A DNA stretch of 64,000 nucleotides from Sphingobacterium sp. UBA5670 (lineage in GTDB: Bacteria > Bacteroidota > Bacteroidia > Sphingobacteriales > Sphingobacteriaceae): positions 584,305 through 648,304 of the forward strand of contig NZ_DIIM01000021.1 of assembly GCF_002420705.1 (NCBI RefSeq), read 5' to 3'. The notes beneath the pieces were generated by a model, which did not search any database, was not told the DNA's origin, and worked only from the letters and a program-made list of their open reading frames with translations. Position numbers and translations under genes: made by a program. This document shows, piece after piece, positions 1-8,991 of this stretch; positions within the stretch are counted from its first letter, which is position 1, and the number at the start of each line of letters is the position of its first letter.

Positions 1-533
1 CCATCTTCGGTGAGATTTATGGGTTTAAATGGACCGTTCGGCCGATCGCCTTTCACAACCATTGCCTCCCGTTTATCGCCCCTGCTGTGTGGAAACAGGT
101 AGTATTCTTTTTTCCCATCTTTGCGTTTCACCTCTACCAGATCTGGAGCATACATCACATCCCATTTTCCATCGATCGGATAGGTAAAAATAGCCCCCTC
201 ATCGCGCCAACTCGATAAATTTTCAATCGGTGCAGACCACATTCTGATATCAGGGCCACAATAACTGCTAAAACGTAAATCATGGGAGCCAATGATATAA
301 GCACGATATTTACCTGGCTGGTCGGGATCTTCAAAAACACGGGGTTCACCATCAGGAAGATGCTCCCAAAGCGGTAGGTAAGGATTACCAATGGATTGGT
401 GTACATAACCTTTACTGTAATCCTTCAGGATATTTTGCTGCTGTCCTAACACGCTTGTTGCTGATAAAATTCCCGTAACGGATAATAAAAATACCATTGT
501 CCGTTTTTTTAAGACAATATTTAGTCCCTTCAT
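1..533 (-). CDS. Glycoside hydrolase family 43-like enzyme, 3' end outside window
   Basis: The gene starts at an ATG at 533-531 and runs off the left edge, so only about 177 N-terminal residues are visible. The N-terminus has a basic segment and a hydrophobic stretch ending near VLGQQQ, which fits a secreted signal peptide. The visible part has the GH43 five-bladed propeller signature: an early EPRVFEDPDQPGKYRAYIIG strand, then SSYCGPDIRMWSAP, then MYAPDLVEV followed by a KEYYLFPHS strand. GH43 enzymes remove arabinofuranose or xylose from arabinoxylan and related glycans. It lies 83 bases downstream of the SASA esterase gene and is probably the last visible gene of the leftward operon. The catalytic acid would lie outside the window, so activity and subfamily cannot be judged. 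Confidence 0.8.
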   Translation of the reverse strand, partial: MKGLNIVLKKRTMVFLLSVTGILSATSVLGQQQNILKDYSKGYVHQSIGNPYLPLWEHLPDGEPRVFEDPDQPGKYRAYIIGSHDLRFSSYCGPDIRMWSAPIENLSSWRDEGAIFTYPIDGKWDVMYAPDLVEVKRKDGKKEYYLFPHSRGDKREAMVVKGDRPNGPFKPINLTED

Positions 534-616
534 AAACTGATTAAATTAATTACTTAAATTATTGCTGAATTATATGATATGTTCAATTGACTTTCCTTAA
601 CTCAAATTACTTTATG

Positions 617-2521
617 CTACCAGTTATCGGTACGAAATGGCACAGCTAACAATCCCTCCTTATTGATTAGATTTGCATCTTCGGGATTATTGCTCCAAGC
701 GTAGCGCACCGCCTTGGGATCGCTGAGGTTTGGATGGCTCACCACCACTTCATTTCCCCGTATCACTGCATTCGCCCATAGGAATTTGCGATCCGAACCG
801 GCAATTGCAAAGTGCTGCAGTTTTTTACCATGACCGATAGCCAGTCCTTTTCCGGTCTGCTCAAAGGAAATGACAACCTGATCGCCCTCCACCCGCATAC
901 GCTGATACTGCGGTCCGGAGGCGACGACATCTTCGCCATACAGCATCTTACGCGCACATAGAAATAATCGCTTTGCCATGTCTTTTTTATTTAGCGGGTG
1001 TATATCGTTCCACTCCCCTACATCATAAGTTACCGCCAATGCGGTGAAAGGGATCTCCTTGCTCGCCTGAAATTGAGCTTCCCTGATTCGGGCCCAATTC
1101 GATTCCCCCGGCACCGTATCTTTGGCCATAAAGTTGGGCAGCTGCACTAGCAAAAAAGGAAGCTGTGGCTGACCAAAATGCACACGCCAACTGCTAACCA
1201 ACGAAGTAAGATAATCCCGGTAATGTGTAGGATCGGCGGTATTTGCTTCCCCTTGGTACCAGAGCACACCTTTTAATCCGTAGTCGCGCAAAGGATGGAT
1301 CATTCCATTATACAAGCCCGAACCAACCTGGTTCATATGCCGAAGACGGTTTTTATACCCATCAATTTTATCCTGGTCAAGCGCAATTTGCCAATGCCAT
1401 TCGCCTACCAGATCAATACGCACATCATCCAGCTTGATTTTATAGGATTTATCCGGCGTAAACCCGCCATCTCGTCCATCCGTTCGCAGACGGACGGTTA
1501 AATTATTATTTCCTGCGTGTAGCACACCTGCAGGTATATCGTAAATCCGCGGCGGATATCGATAGGATGTAGAACCGACAAAATGACCATTGACATACAC
1601 CGAGTCGCTATCGGCCAAAGTCCCCAGATATAACTTAGCGTGCCGTCCTTCCTTAGCTGCCGGAACAACAAAACTCCGCCTAAAATAACTGACCCCTCTA
1701 TGGGTCTGCTGTGGTCTGCTCCAGTACTCGGGCACTTGCACTATGGGCCAATTTGAATCGTTATAGTGTTCTTCAGTCCACAAATCCGCTCCCCGATCTC
1801 TTTCGGCCAACCGAAGGCTATCGATCGCATGCCGATCGATCAGCAACTCAGGAAATTTTTTCAAATATTTCTGATCGATCCAATGCGTTATCCCCGATCC
1901 CCCCAGGCTAGATACGATCATCCCGACAGGGATCCCATTATGCTGATAAGACTCCAATGCATAAAAATAAGCCAGTGCAGTCCAGTTCATGACATCAGAG
2001 GCAATCCCCGAATGCCATCGTTCAACGGGTGGTATATCTTCCTTTACATCGGTCAGACTATTTTGCGTCGGAACCTTGAAATAGCGGATCATATGATGAT
2101 TAGATTCATTGATTTCAGGAAAACGTTCGACGAGTCGCTTAATTGGCGTTTCCATATTAGACTGGCCCGAACAGAGCCAGACATCGCCGATTAACACATC
2201 CCGAATGACCATATCATTGATCTCCATCATATAGGGGCCACCATAACGTTGTGGCGGGATCCGCACATGCCACTTGCCATCCTCTCCCCCTTCGGTGTAA
2301 TAATATGCCCCCCTAAACCGCAGCGTAACCTTCTCACCTTTCGTTGCCCATCCCCAGATGTTGAGATCGACATCCCGTTGCAGCACCATTTGGTCCCCCA
2401 TAATTGCGGGGAGCCGTACACGGGCAACACTCGTTAGCCCGCAAAAAAGCAAAACAAAAATCAGTGTCAGATGACAGAAAAAAGAGGAAAGACAAAAGAA
2501 TTTTTTAAATCTAAAAGCCAT
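617..2521 (-). CDS. SASA/SGNH-type acetylesterase (annotated in the family as sialate O-acetylesterase), probable acetylxylan esterase
   Basis: The open frame extends upstream to 2554 and would overlap the preceding gene. The internal ATG at 2521 is preferred: it lies 11 bases after that gene's stop, has AAGGTGG-like purines upstream, and is followed by a basic and hydrophobic signal peptide. The mature protein begins with an RLPAIMGDQMVLQR strand and then the nucleophile motif GDVWLCSGQSNM (Ser about 121). Near residues 240-370 a jelly-roll insert of the GH2 sugar-binding type is seen (NDSNWP, YFRRSF, VYVNG). Next come GVLWYQGEANT and, near the C-terminus, NDIHPLNK, which can supply the Asp/His pair. 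The family removes O-acetyl groups. In this xylanase-rich operon, acetyl-xylan side groups are the likelier substrate than sialic acid. Length (635 aa) is normal for the family. Confidence 0.85.
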   Translation of the reverse strand: MAFRFKKFFCLSSFFCHLTLIFVLLFCGLTSVARVRLPAIMGDQMVLQRDVDLNIWGWATKGEKVTLRFRGAYYYTEGGEDGKWHVRIPPQRYGGPYMMEINDMVIRDVLIGDVWLCSGQSNMETPIKRLVERFPEINESNHHMIRYFKVPTQNSLTDVKEDIPPVERWHSGIASDVMNWTALAYFYALESYQHNGIPVGMIVSSLGGSGITHWIDQKYLKKFPELLIDRHAIDSLRLAERDRGADLWTEEHYNDSNWPIVQVPEYWSRPQQTHRGVSYFRRSFVVPAAKEGRHAKLYLGTLADSDSVYVNGHFVGSTSYRYPPRIYDIPAGVLHAGNNNLTVRLRTDGRDGGFTPDKSYKIKLDDVRIDLVGEWHWQIALDQDKIDGYKNRLRHMNQVGSGLYNGMIHPLRDYGLKGVLWYQGEANTADPTHYRDYLTSLVSSWRVHFGQPQLPFLLVQLPNFMAKDTVPGESNWARIREAQFQASKEIPFTALAVTYDVGEWNDIHPLNKKDMAKRLFLCARKMLYGEDVVASGPQYQRMRVEGDQVVISFEQTGKGLAIGHGKKLQHFAIAGSDRKFLWANAVIRGNEVVVSHPNLSDPKAVRYAWSNNPEDANLINKEGLLAVPFRTDNW

Positions 2522-2532
2522 ATGCTGCCACC

Positions 2533-3909
2533 TTACCGTCCAAATTTCCAACAATCGAAAAACAGGATATTGGATGGAGCCTTGCCTTTAAAGACAAAGT
2601 ATAGATCGTGTATCCCTTTTACACTATCCGGCAGAATAGTCTCTACGGTAGTCCATCTATCATCGCCTCCTGTCATAGGAACCTGTATGGTGGCTAATAA
2701 AGGCCCGTCTGTAGCCCCCGATCGCACCTCCATACTGACACCGCCATGATGTGTCGTTCCTACCCGGGCAAAAAAATTGCGGGCTCCTTTCTCACCAAAG
2801 TCAACGTTTTTCACAACGATATAGGCGCCGTCTTTCTTCGCTTTAATAAAAACACCTACTTTTTTGTTTTGATAGGATTTAACATGCTCAGACCAGGCAA
2901 TCATTTCGGCCTGATTAAGCGCGTAGGGGTTCACTGTCGCAAGTGCATTCGTAATTCCGGCAGTCATTTTTATCGGCGGGATACTGCCGTCCGGATGAAA
3001 ATTCAATTCCTGAACAGCGACCGAACGCGTGAAACCTCCCCCTCCGGGCAATGCACCATTATGGTAAAAGAAATAACTTTTCCCTTTAAAATCCACAACA
3101 CCGGGATGATTTGTAAATGCTTTTCCTTCAGCCGGCATCAGCACCCCACCATACTTCCAGGGACCCTCTGCTTTTTTACTCGTCGAATACCCAATAAATT
3201 CCGGAAGAGGACCTCCCGGCCAGAAAAGATAATACAAACTGTTTCTTTTGTACAACCAGGGGCCCTCCTCATAATTAGAAGGACGTTTAGGGTCGCCCTC
3301 TCTTTTTCCAAACGATGCCGCCGTCATCGGAACCTCAACGATATCACCTGTATAGGAGATCATATCCTCATTCAGCTTGACATATTTCAGCTTCGGATTA
3401 CCCCAATACATATGGGCCTGACCATCGTCATCAACAAATACTGTAGGGTCGATATCGCCCCATTCACTCTGCAGCAACGGCTTTCCCAAAGGATCATGAA
3501 ATGGCCCCAGTGGACTATCGCCCACAGCAACACCGATTGCACCACGATTGTTCAGCTTAGAAATCACAGGCACATACAAATAAAATTTGCCGTTTCTTTC
3601 AACACATTGTGCCGCCCAGGCATCACCTTTTGCCCATTCAAAATCAGTGTAAGAGAGAATTGCGCCGTGATCGGTCCAGTTCACCATATCATTGGTTGAA
3701 TATACACGCCAATTGTTCATATTAAACCAGGTGGATTCCTCTTCATCCTGCGTGGTATAAAGATAAAGACGGTTGTTATACACCAATGGTGCCGGATCTG
3801 CAGTATAGGACGTCTGTACAATCGGATTCTGCGCCCTTAATACATTTATCGTGACCACGAACATCATCAGAAGCCCAAACTGTAATCGTGTAAAAAATTG
3901 TTTTCTCAT
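2533..3909 (-). CDS. GH43 enzyme with C-terminal CBM6-like domain, probable arabinofuranosidase/xylosidase
   Basis: A signal peptide (about residues 1-26) is followed by a GH43 propeller. The expected catalytic residues are all present: the base in TADPAPLV (Asp38), the pKa-modulating Asp in WGDIDPTVFVDDDG (Asp154) and the acid in NYEEGPWLYKR (Glu215). The last ~130 residues (AEMIAWSEHV to the terminal DCWKFGR) form a CBM6-like beta-sandwich, a module often fused to arabinoxylan arabinofuranohydrolases. The sequence resembles XynD-type arabinoxylan-active GH43 enzymes more than the next gene upstream does. It sits 6 bases downstream of that GH43 gene, so both are surely co-transcribed. Exact bond specificity is not deducible from sequence alone. 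Confidence 0.88.
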   Translation of the reverse strand: MRKQFFTRLQFGLLMMFVVTINVLRAQNPIVQTSYTADPAPLVYNNRLYLYTTQDEEESTWFNMNNWRVYSTNDMVNWTDHGAILSYTDFEWAKGDAWAAQCVERNGKFYLYVPVISKLNNRGAIGVAVGDSPLGPFHDPLGKPLLQSEWGDIDPTVFVDDDGQAHMYWGNPKLKYVKLNEDMISYTGDIVEVPMTAASFGKREGDPKRPSNYEEGPWLYKRNSLYYLFWPGGPLPEFIGYSTSKKAEGPWKYGGVLMPAEGKAFTNHPGVVDFKGKSYFFYHNGALPGGGGFTRSVAVQELNFHPDGSIPPIKMTAGITNALATVNPYALNQAEMIAWSEHVKSYQNKKVGVFIKAKKDGAYIVVKNVDFGEKGARNFFARVGTTHHGGVSMEVRSGATDGPLLATIQVPMTGGDDRWTTVETILPDSVKGIHDLYFVFKGKAPSNILFFDCWKFGR

Positions 3910-3915
3910 ATCATC

Positions 3916-5499
3916 TTAATTTGTGGTCAAATGGAAGTAATCAACATCTACATAGCCGCCGGCTGCTTTGCTCGCATAATTAAAAATTCCGAACCGATAC
4001 CCCATAAAATGAGGTATCGTATAGCTCATTGCCAGCTCATCACCAATTGTATTCCAATGCTGTCCATCCATACTATAAAAAAATTGAGCCCTGTCCCTTC
4101 TGTCGGTAAAATCGCAGCTCGCTTTGAGATATACACGCGTCTGTTTGACACCGATCCTAGCCAGTTCTCGCGGTACACCTGTTGCTGCATTGAGCATAAC
4201 CAATGATCTGGTATTTCCTTCCATACGAATTCCCACTAATCCATAATTTTTCTGCAGCAGCGATAGGCCCGCAAAATCACCATCTTTCATTTTAGAAACC
4301 TCAAGAGCGATAGAAGCGCTGCATTTTGGTCCCGTGGTACGTTGCGTCAATGTATTTCTGGCGGCCAGAAAATCATCGGTACGCTCGCCGGTACGCAGTC
4401 TCAGAAAACCGCTGCGTTCGGTCACCGACCATAGGCTGGAGTCTGGGTTATGGTTCCATTGCCATACCAAAGGGAGAGCTGCCTGACCAGCTTTCCTGTC
4501 AAAATTATCCGAATTAACGATTCCGGGACTTAAACTTTTATTTGCAGGAAGATCCAATGTAGCTGGGACTTTTCCGTCAAGACCAAGTATAGGCCACCCA
4601 TCTTCCCATTTGACGGGAACCAAAAACGGAATTCGGCCTACTGCACCGTAATCCTGAAAAAGGTACGCATACCACTGTCCACCCGGCATATCGATCAGAC
4701 CACCTTGCGCCACACCCTGATCCTGTAGCCCCACTTTACCTTCATAGGGACCTTCTAGTTGACTCGCCCGATGCACAATCACGGTGCGCATTCCTCCTGC
4801 TGGCCATGAAATATTAAAAAGATAATACATGCCATTGATCTTAAATAGCTGGGATCCCTCTGCCGGTAAACCACCTTTGCCCTCTTTAGGCTTGGCGGGT
4901 AAGGAGGCATCGTCTATCAAAACACGTTGTGTCTCCGCCTTTATCCCTGAAAAATCTGGTAATAATTCAGCCATATTGATCCGGCCTCCACCCCAGATCA
5001 TATAGATTTTCCCTTGGTCAAAGAATAAGCTGTGATCATGCATCATCGGTCTAAATTCGGTTGAAACCCAAGGTCCATGCTCAATATCACGTGTGCGATA
5101 GATATGTGTTTTCCCAGTGTTGGCAGAAAATGTGCTCACAAAGTACTGCCCCTCATGAAAACGTAAACTGCTCGCCCAAGAACCATGTCCATAGGCATTT
5201 TTTTTGTCTGACAATTGAAGTTCATCCTGATCTCCAAGGCGATCGTACGCGTAGTTGACCAAGGTCCAATTGACCAGATCTTTGGATTTCATAATCGGAA
5301 CACCGGGACTCATATGCATCGTGGTACTGCTCATATAGTAGGTATCACCGACACGTATCATGGACATATCGGGTACATCGGCAAAGATGATTGGATTATG
5401 GGCCTGTTGCGCTGTTGCCCAAAAAAACAGGTTCATCAAGCAGAACACCAAAGCGCTGATTTTCATTCTTAACATATTGACAGGATTAATTAATTGCAT
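3916..5499 (-). CDS. GH43 enzyme (GH43_12-like) with C-terminal concanavalin-like domain
   Basis: The start overlaps the stop of the GH95 gene in a TAATG arrangement, which suggests translational coupling. Later in-frame ATGs (codons 9 and 12) could also serve and would give a shorter signal peptide. The catalytic domain shows DVPDMSMIRVGDTYYMSST (base Asp44), MHDHSLFFD (Asp155) and LPAEGSQLFK (acid Glu214). The motif SMIRVGDTYYMSSTTMHMSPG is typical of the xylosidase/arabinofuranosidase branch often labelled GH43_12. Residues of about 340-527 form the beta-xylosidase-type C-terminal beta-sandwich (GFLRLRTG, DGQHWNTIG, YVDVDYFHL). Substrate is inferred to be arabinoxylan oligosaccharides in the periplasm. 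Confidence 0.88.
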   Translation of the reverse strand: MQLINPVNMLRMKISALVFCLMNLFFWATAQQAHNPIIFADVPDMSMIRVGDTYYMSSTTMHMSPGVPIMKSKDLVNWTLVNYAYDRLGDQDELQLSDKKNAYGHGSWASSLRFHEGQYFVSTFSANTGKTHIYRTRDIEHGPWVSTEFRPMMHDHSLFFDQGKIYMIWGGGRINMAELLPDFSGIKAETQRVLIDDASLPAKPKEGKGGLPAEGSQLFKINGMYYLFNISWPAGGMRTVIVHRASQLEGPYEGKVGLQDQGVAQGGLIDMPGGQWYAYLFQDYGAVGRIPFLVPVKWEDGWPILGLDGKVPATLDLPANKSLSPGIVNSDNFDRKAGQAALPLVWQWNHNPDSSLWSVTERSGFLRLRTGERTDDFLAARNTLTQRTTGPKCSASIALEVSKMKDGDFAGLSLLQKNYGLVGIRMEGNTRSLVMLNAATGVPRELARIGVKQTRVYLKASCDFTDRRDRAQFFYSMDGQHWNTIGDELAMSYTIPHFMGYRFGIFNYASKAAGGYVDVDYFHLTTN

Positions 5500-7973
5500 T
5501 AATTCAGTTGCTCCCTAAACGTGTAGTTCTTCCCCGGCAAGGTCAGCACATCGTATTCATAAACACTTGGCAATTCAATTCCTTTCAAATGTGAATCTGC
5601 CGACTGAATAGGCCCTGGTATTTGTATTGGATTTAAAAGAGGGTTTGTCTGATTCCCTTTTGCGACCTGGAGCCCAGGGCCTTTTAATGGGAATCTTGTA
5701 CGCAAGCGCAAATTGCCCCCTAATGCCGAAAATACCTGAAGCTCCTTTACCTTTCCTTTTTTCCACTGCAGGTCAATTTCAAACCCACCGCGCGTTTTTA
5801 TTCCTTTTACCCATCCCTCTTTCCACAGCTCCGGAATAGCCGGCAGCAGATGCACAGCTCCATCGTGGCTTTGAATCAGCATTTCGGCGATACCCGCAGT
5901 TAGGCCAAAATTACCATCGATCTGAAATGGTGGATGTGCAGTAAACAGGTTTGGATAGGTACGTCCATCAGGATGATTTTCATCGGAGACTGTCAGCATT
6001 TTTTTTATAATCTCGTAAGCATGGTTTCCATCCAGTAGACGCGCCCATAAATTTATTTTCCATCCGATTGACCATCCTGTGGCAAAATCTCCCCGATAGA
6101 CCAATGAATTACGCGCCGCTTCAAACAGTTCAGGCGTGCGGAAAGGCGAGATCTGATTTCCGGGAAATAATCCATATAAATGTGATACATGCCGATGTTG
6201 ATTTTGAGGGTCATCGACATCCTCCAGCCATTCTTGTAGCTGATTATATTTTCCGATATGCATCGGTGGAATACGCCGCGCCGTAGCCAGCAGTGTATCT
6301 TTATAGATGGAATCGATCCCCAGCGCTTCTGCGGCTGAGGCCGTACGGGTCAACATAGCATAGCAGAGCTGATTATCCATCGTTACTCCTGCAGCGAGCG
6401 GCCCCTGTTCTGGCGAAATGGAAGGGCTTAATACAAGCCATTTTTCCGCAGGATAACCGCGATGCGTTATCAGCGTGGACAAGAGAAAATCACAAGCCCC
6501 CTTCATAACAGGGTAATATTGCCTTAAAAACATCTTATCGCCCGTAAAAAGATAATGCTCCCACAGATGCTGAGACAACCATAGCCCCCCACTGGGCCAC
6601 ATTCCGGCAGCCGCAAAATCAATCGGACTGGTCACACGCCAGATATCTGTATTGTGATGAGCCACCCAGCCCCGTGCATTGTACATGCTCTTCGCTGTTT
6701 CTGCTCCACTTTCACTGAGCTCTTTGATCATGGAAAATAATGGTGCATGCGTACTGGAAAGATTAGTGACCTCAGCTGGCCAGTAATTCATCTCGGTATT
6801 TATATTGATTGTATATTTACTGTCCCATGCAGGTTGCATGGACCTGTTCCAGATGCCTTGAAGATTGGCCGGCTGACCACCCGGCTGCGAAGAGCAGATA
6901 AGCAAATAGCGTCCAAACTGAGCCAACAGTGTCACAAGTGCCGGATCCTGTGTACGGGCAAAATTTGCAATACGCGATGGTATGGGCTCCAGCTGTTCGC
7001 TGCTATCGCTCCCCAAATGGAGTTGAAAACGACTAAATTGTTTATGATAAGCGACCGTATGTTGCCGCAAAGCGAGCTGATAATCCTTGCCCATGGCCTT
7101 TTGCAGCCGTTCTGCCGCCAGCGTATAAGGATCAGCTCCCAATTGTTTATAATTCTGGAAATTGCTCGCAATTGAAATATAGATACGAATGCTGCTCGCT
7201 TGCTGTATATCGATCGTCGAGTCCCTTACGACAATATTACCATCTGTATGCTGTAAGCCTGTATGAATTTGGTAGACAACCTGTCCGTTTATCCCCTCAT
7301 GATCCGTCCCCCTACCCGCTAAAATAAGATTTTGCCCCTTTTTAAAAATACGATGCCTCGCTTCATTTTCATAGGTCAATGTACCGTTGAGCGCTCCCTT
7401 CTTGCTTGATGTAATCTGCATGATAATCACATCGTCGGCAAATGAAGTAAAAACTTCTCTGGTAAAAGTCACCCCATCAACTTGATAGCGTGACAAGGAG
7501 ATTGCCCGTTCAAGATCCAGTTCACGATAATAATCCTGAAACTGTTCATGACCCCGAAATTGGAGCAGAAGGTCACCCGCTGTCTGATAAGGCATCCCAT
7601 GTGTCTTAGTGAAAAAAGTTTCATTGGCCAGCCGGTCAGCTTCAGCAGATTTTCCATCGAATATATAATTCTGAATGGTTTGCAATGCCGCCCCGCCCTT
7701 CTTATTATCATTTCGATAAGGTCCTCCGGCCCAAATTGTTTCTTCATTGAGTTGTATTCTCTCAACAGCTGGAATTCCGTAAACCATAGCTCCCAACCTT
7801 CCATTACCGAGCGGCAGGGCTTGCTCCCATACCTTAGCATCGGCAGGACGATCATACCACATCGTTAATGCCGATCGTTTCTGGGCAAATGTACTGTTCA
7901 GTGATAACATCACGAACAGTACACCAACACATTTAAAAATAAATTTTCCGATCATTTCTCTTACTTGCATCAT
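5499..7973 (-). CDS. GH95 glycoside hydrolase (alpha-L-fucosidase or alpha-L-galactosidase)
   Basis: At 824 aa this is a normal-length GH95. A signal peptide (1-30) precedes the N-terminal beta-domain (LTMWYDRPADAKVWEQALPL, GNGRLGAMV, IQLNEETIW). The (alpha/alpha)6 barrel carries INTEMNYWPAE with Asn390 and Asn392, matching the paired Asn that activate water in characterised GH95. It also has the LQEWLEDVDDPQNQHRHVSH segment, which holds the likely catalytic Glu, and the conserved QIDGNFG near the C-terminal third. Known GH95 enzymes act on alpha-1,2-fucose. A Bacteroides ovatus member from a complex-xylan PUL is known as an alpha-L-galactosidase. The surrounding xylan genes make that second activity the more interesting hypothesis. 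Alternative starts at codons 2 and 7 exist. Confidence 0.9.
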   Translation of the reverse strand: MMQVREMIGKFIFKCVGVLFVMLSLNSTFAQKRSALTMWYDRPADAKVWEQALPLGNGRLGAMVYGIPAVERIQLNEETIWAGGPYRNDNKKGGAALQTIQNYIFDGKSAEADRLANETFFTKTHGMPYQTAGDLLLQFRGHEQFQDYYRELDLERAISLSRYQVDGVTFTREVFTSFADDVIIMQITSSKKGALNGTLTYENEARHRIFKKGQNLILAGRGTDHEGINGQVVYQIHTGLQHTDGNIVVRDSTIDIQQASSIRIYISIASNFQNYKQLGADPYTLAAERLQKAMGKDYQLALRQHTVAYHKQFSRFQLHLGSDSSEQLEPIPSRIANFARTQDPALVTLLAQFGRYLLICSSQPGGQPANLQGIWNRSMQPAWDSKYTININTEMNYWPAEVTNLSSTHAPLFSMIKELSESGAETAKSMYNARGWVAHHNTDIWRVTSPIDFAAAGMWPSGGLWLSQHLWEHYLFTGDKMFLRQYYPVMKGACDFLLSTLITHRGYPAEKWLVLSPSISPEQGPLAAGVTMDNQLCYAMLTRTASAAEALGIDSIYKDTLLATARRIPPMHIGKYNQLQEWLEDVDDPQNQHRHVSHLYGLFPGNQISPFRTPELFEAARNSLVYRGDFATGWSIGWKINLWARLLDGNHAYEIIKKMLTVSDENHPDGRTYPNLFTAHPPFQIDGNFGLTAGIAEMLIQSHDGAVHLLPAIPELWKEGWVKGIKTRGGFEIDLQWKKGKVKELQVFSALGGNLRLRTRFPLKGPGLQVAKGNQTNPLLNPIQIPGPIQSADSHLKGIELPSVYEYDVLTLPGKNYTFREQLN

Positions 7974-8074
7974 CTACTGTTTCGAATTATTTTTTCAGGT
8001 ATTCCATCCCCTATTGAGATCTACCGATCCAGCGTGCCGAACAGGAATCTTCTGATTTATATCGTAGCCGGACA

Positions 8075-8923
8075 CTATTTCACTTCCTTACTTTTTGTTC
8101 CCTTAAACAACAACTGGGAGACATTATAGAGGTCATTTCTCCATACATTGAAATCATGTCCTCCCGGTTCTAAATAATATACATGCGGAACCTGATGCTC
8201 CAGCAAATAATCATGGGTCCGCTTACTGATATTGAGCAAGCCATCCTGGTCGCCACAGGAGATCCACAGCAGCTTGAGCCTGTCTTTAGCTTCTTTCGGA
8301 ACAGGTAGCAATTCCTGCGGTAACTTCGTGTTAGGTGCCGAAGAAAAACCACCGACCCAAGCAAACGTGTCGATATGGCCAAGTCCGAAATTCAGGGCCT
8401 GCCCCCCACCCATGGACAATCCAAAAATTGCCCGGTGTTCGCGGTCCTTTTTGACGGAGAATCTAGATTCTACATAAGGGATCAGATCATCGAGGAGATC
8501 TTTTTCAAAAGTTGAAAATGCAGCGACCCGATCCGGAGCCATGACATTTCCACCGGCGCGGTCATCTGTCATGGCACGGCCATTGGGCATAATAACCAGC
8601 ATAGGTTCCATTTTTCCTTGCGCATAGAGGTTATCAAAAATAACCTGGGGATTTCCATGTCTCAACCATTCTCGCTCATCTCCTCCAATTCCATGCAACA
8701 GATAAAGCACAGGATATTTCTTTGTCGTATTATATCCCGGTGGTGTATATATGACCGCTTTTCTAGATACACCTACAGTTTTTGATGGATAAACTATAGA
8801 ATCTATTTTCCCGGTTGATGCCAGTTGCTGCTCAACATCAAATCCTTTGGGTGCAACCTGTTGTGCCTGTGCGATCAGGTTGACGGACAAAACGCACAGC
8901 GCCGTGCAGATCATCTTTTTCAT
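8075..8923 (-). CDS. CE1-type esterase (feruloyl/acetylxylan esterase-like, esterase D family)
   Basis: This 282-aa alpha/beta hydrolase has a signal peptide (1-20, cleavage near AQAQQ). The catalytic triad is readable: Ser170 in GLSMGGGQAL, Asp227 in CGDQDGLL and His256 in GGHDFNVW. The oxyanion/strand motif YPVLYLLHGIGGDEREW is also present. CE1 enzymes cut ferulate or acetate esters from arabinoxylan, which suits a position between pentose-metabolism genes and GH95/GH43 genes. It lies 68 bases after the transketolase C gene and 101 bases before the GH95 gene, in the same direction. No carbohydrate-binding module is fused. Ferulate versus acetate specificity cannot be told apart here. Confidence 0.85.
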   Translation of the reverse strand: MKKMICTALCVLSVNLIAQAQQVAPKGFDVEQQLASTGKIDSIVYPSKTVGVSRKAVIYTPPGYNTTKKYPVLYLLHGIGGDEREWLRHGNPQVIFDNLYAQGKMEPMLVIMPNGRAMTDDRAGGNVMAPDRVAAFSTFEKDLLDDLIPYVESRFSVKKDREHRAIFGLSMGGGQALNFGLGHIDTFAWVGGFSSAPNTKLPQELLPVPKEAKDRLKLLWISCGDQDGLLNISKRTHDYLLEHQVPHVYYLEPGGHDFNVWRNDLYNVSQLLFKGTKSKEVK

Positions 8924-8991
8924 ATTATAATTGGTTTAACAGTACATAAATATCAGGTTAAGCATTCCTATTATTAACAACCCAATTTCAA

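Noticed and set aside
617..2521. Sialic acid metabolism inferred from the SASA-type esterase
   Set aside because: No other sialic acid gene is present, while acetylated xylan is the likely local substrate; the family name alone is misleading.
2746..3699. 317-codon rightward open frame opposite the GH43-CBM6 gene
   Set aside because: It lies wholly antisense to a gene with intact catalytic motifs, and its translation is rich in Cys, His and Ile with no domain pattern.
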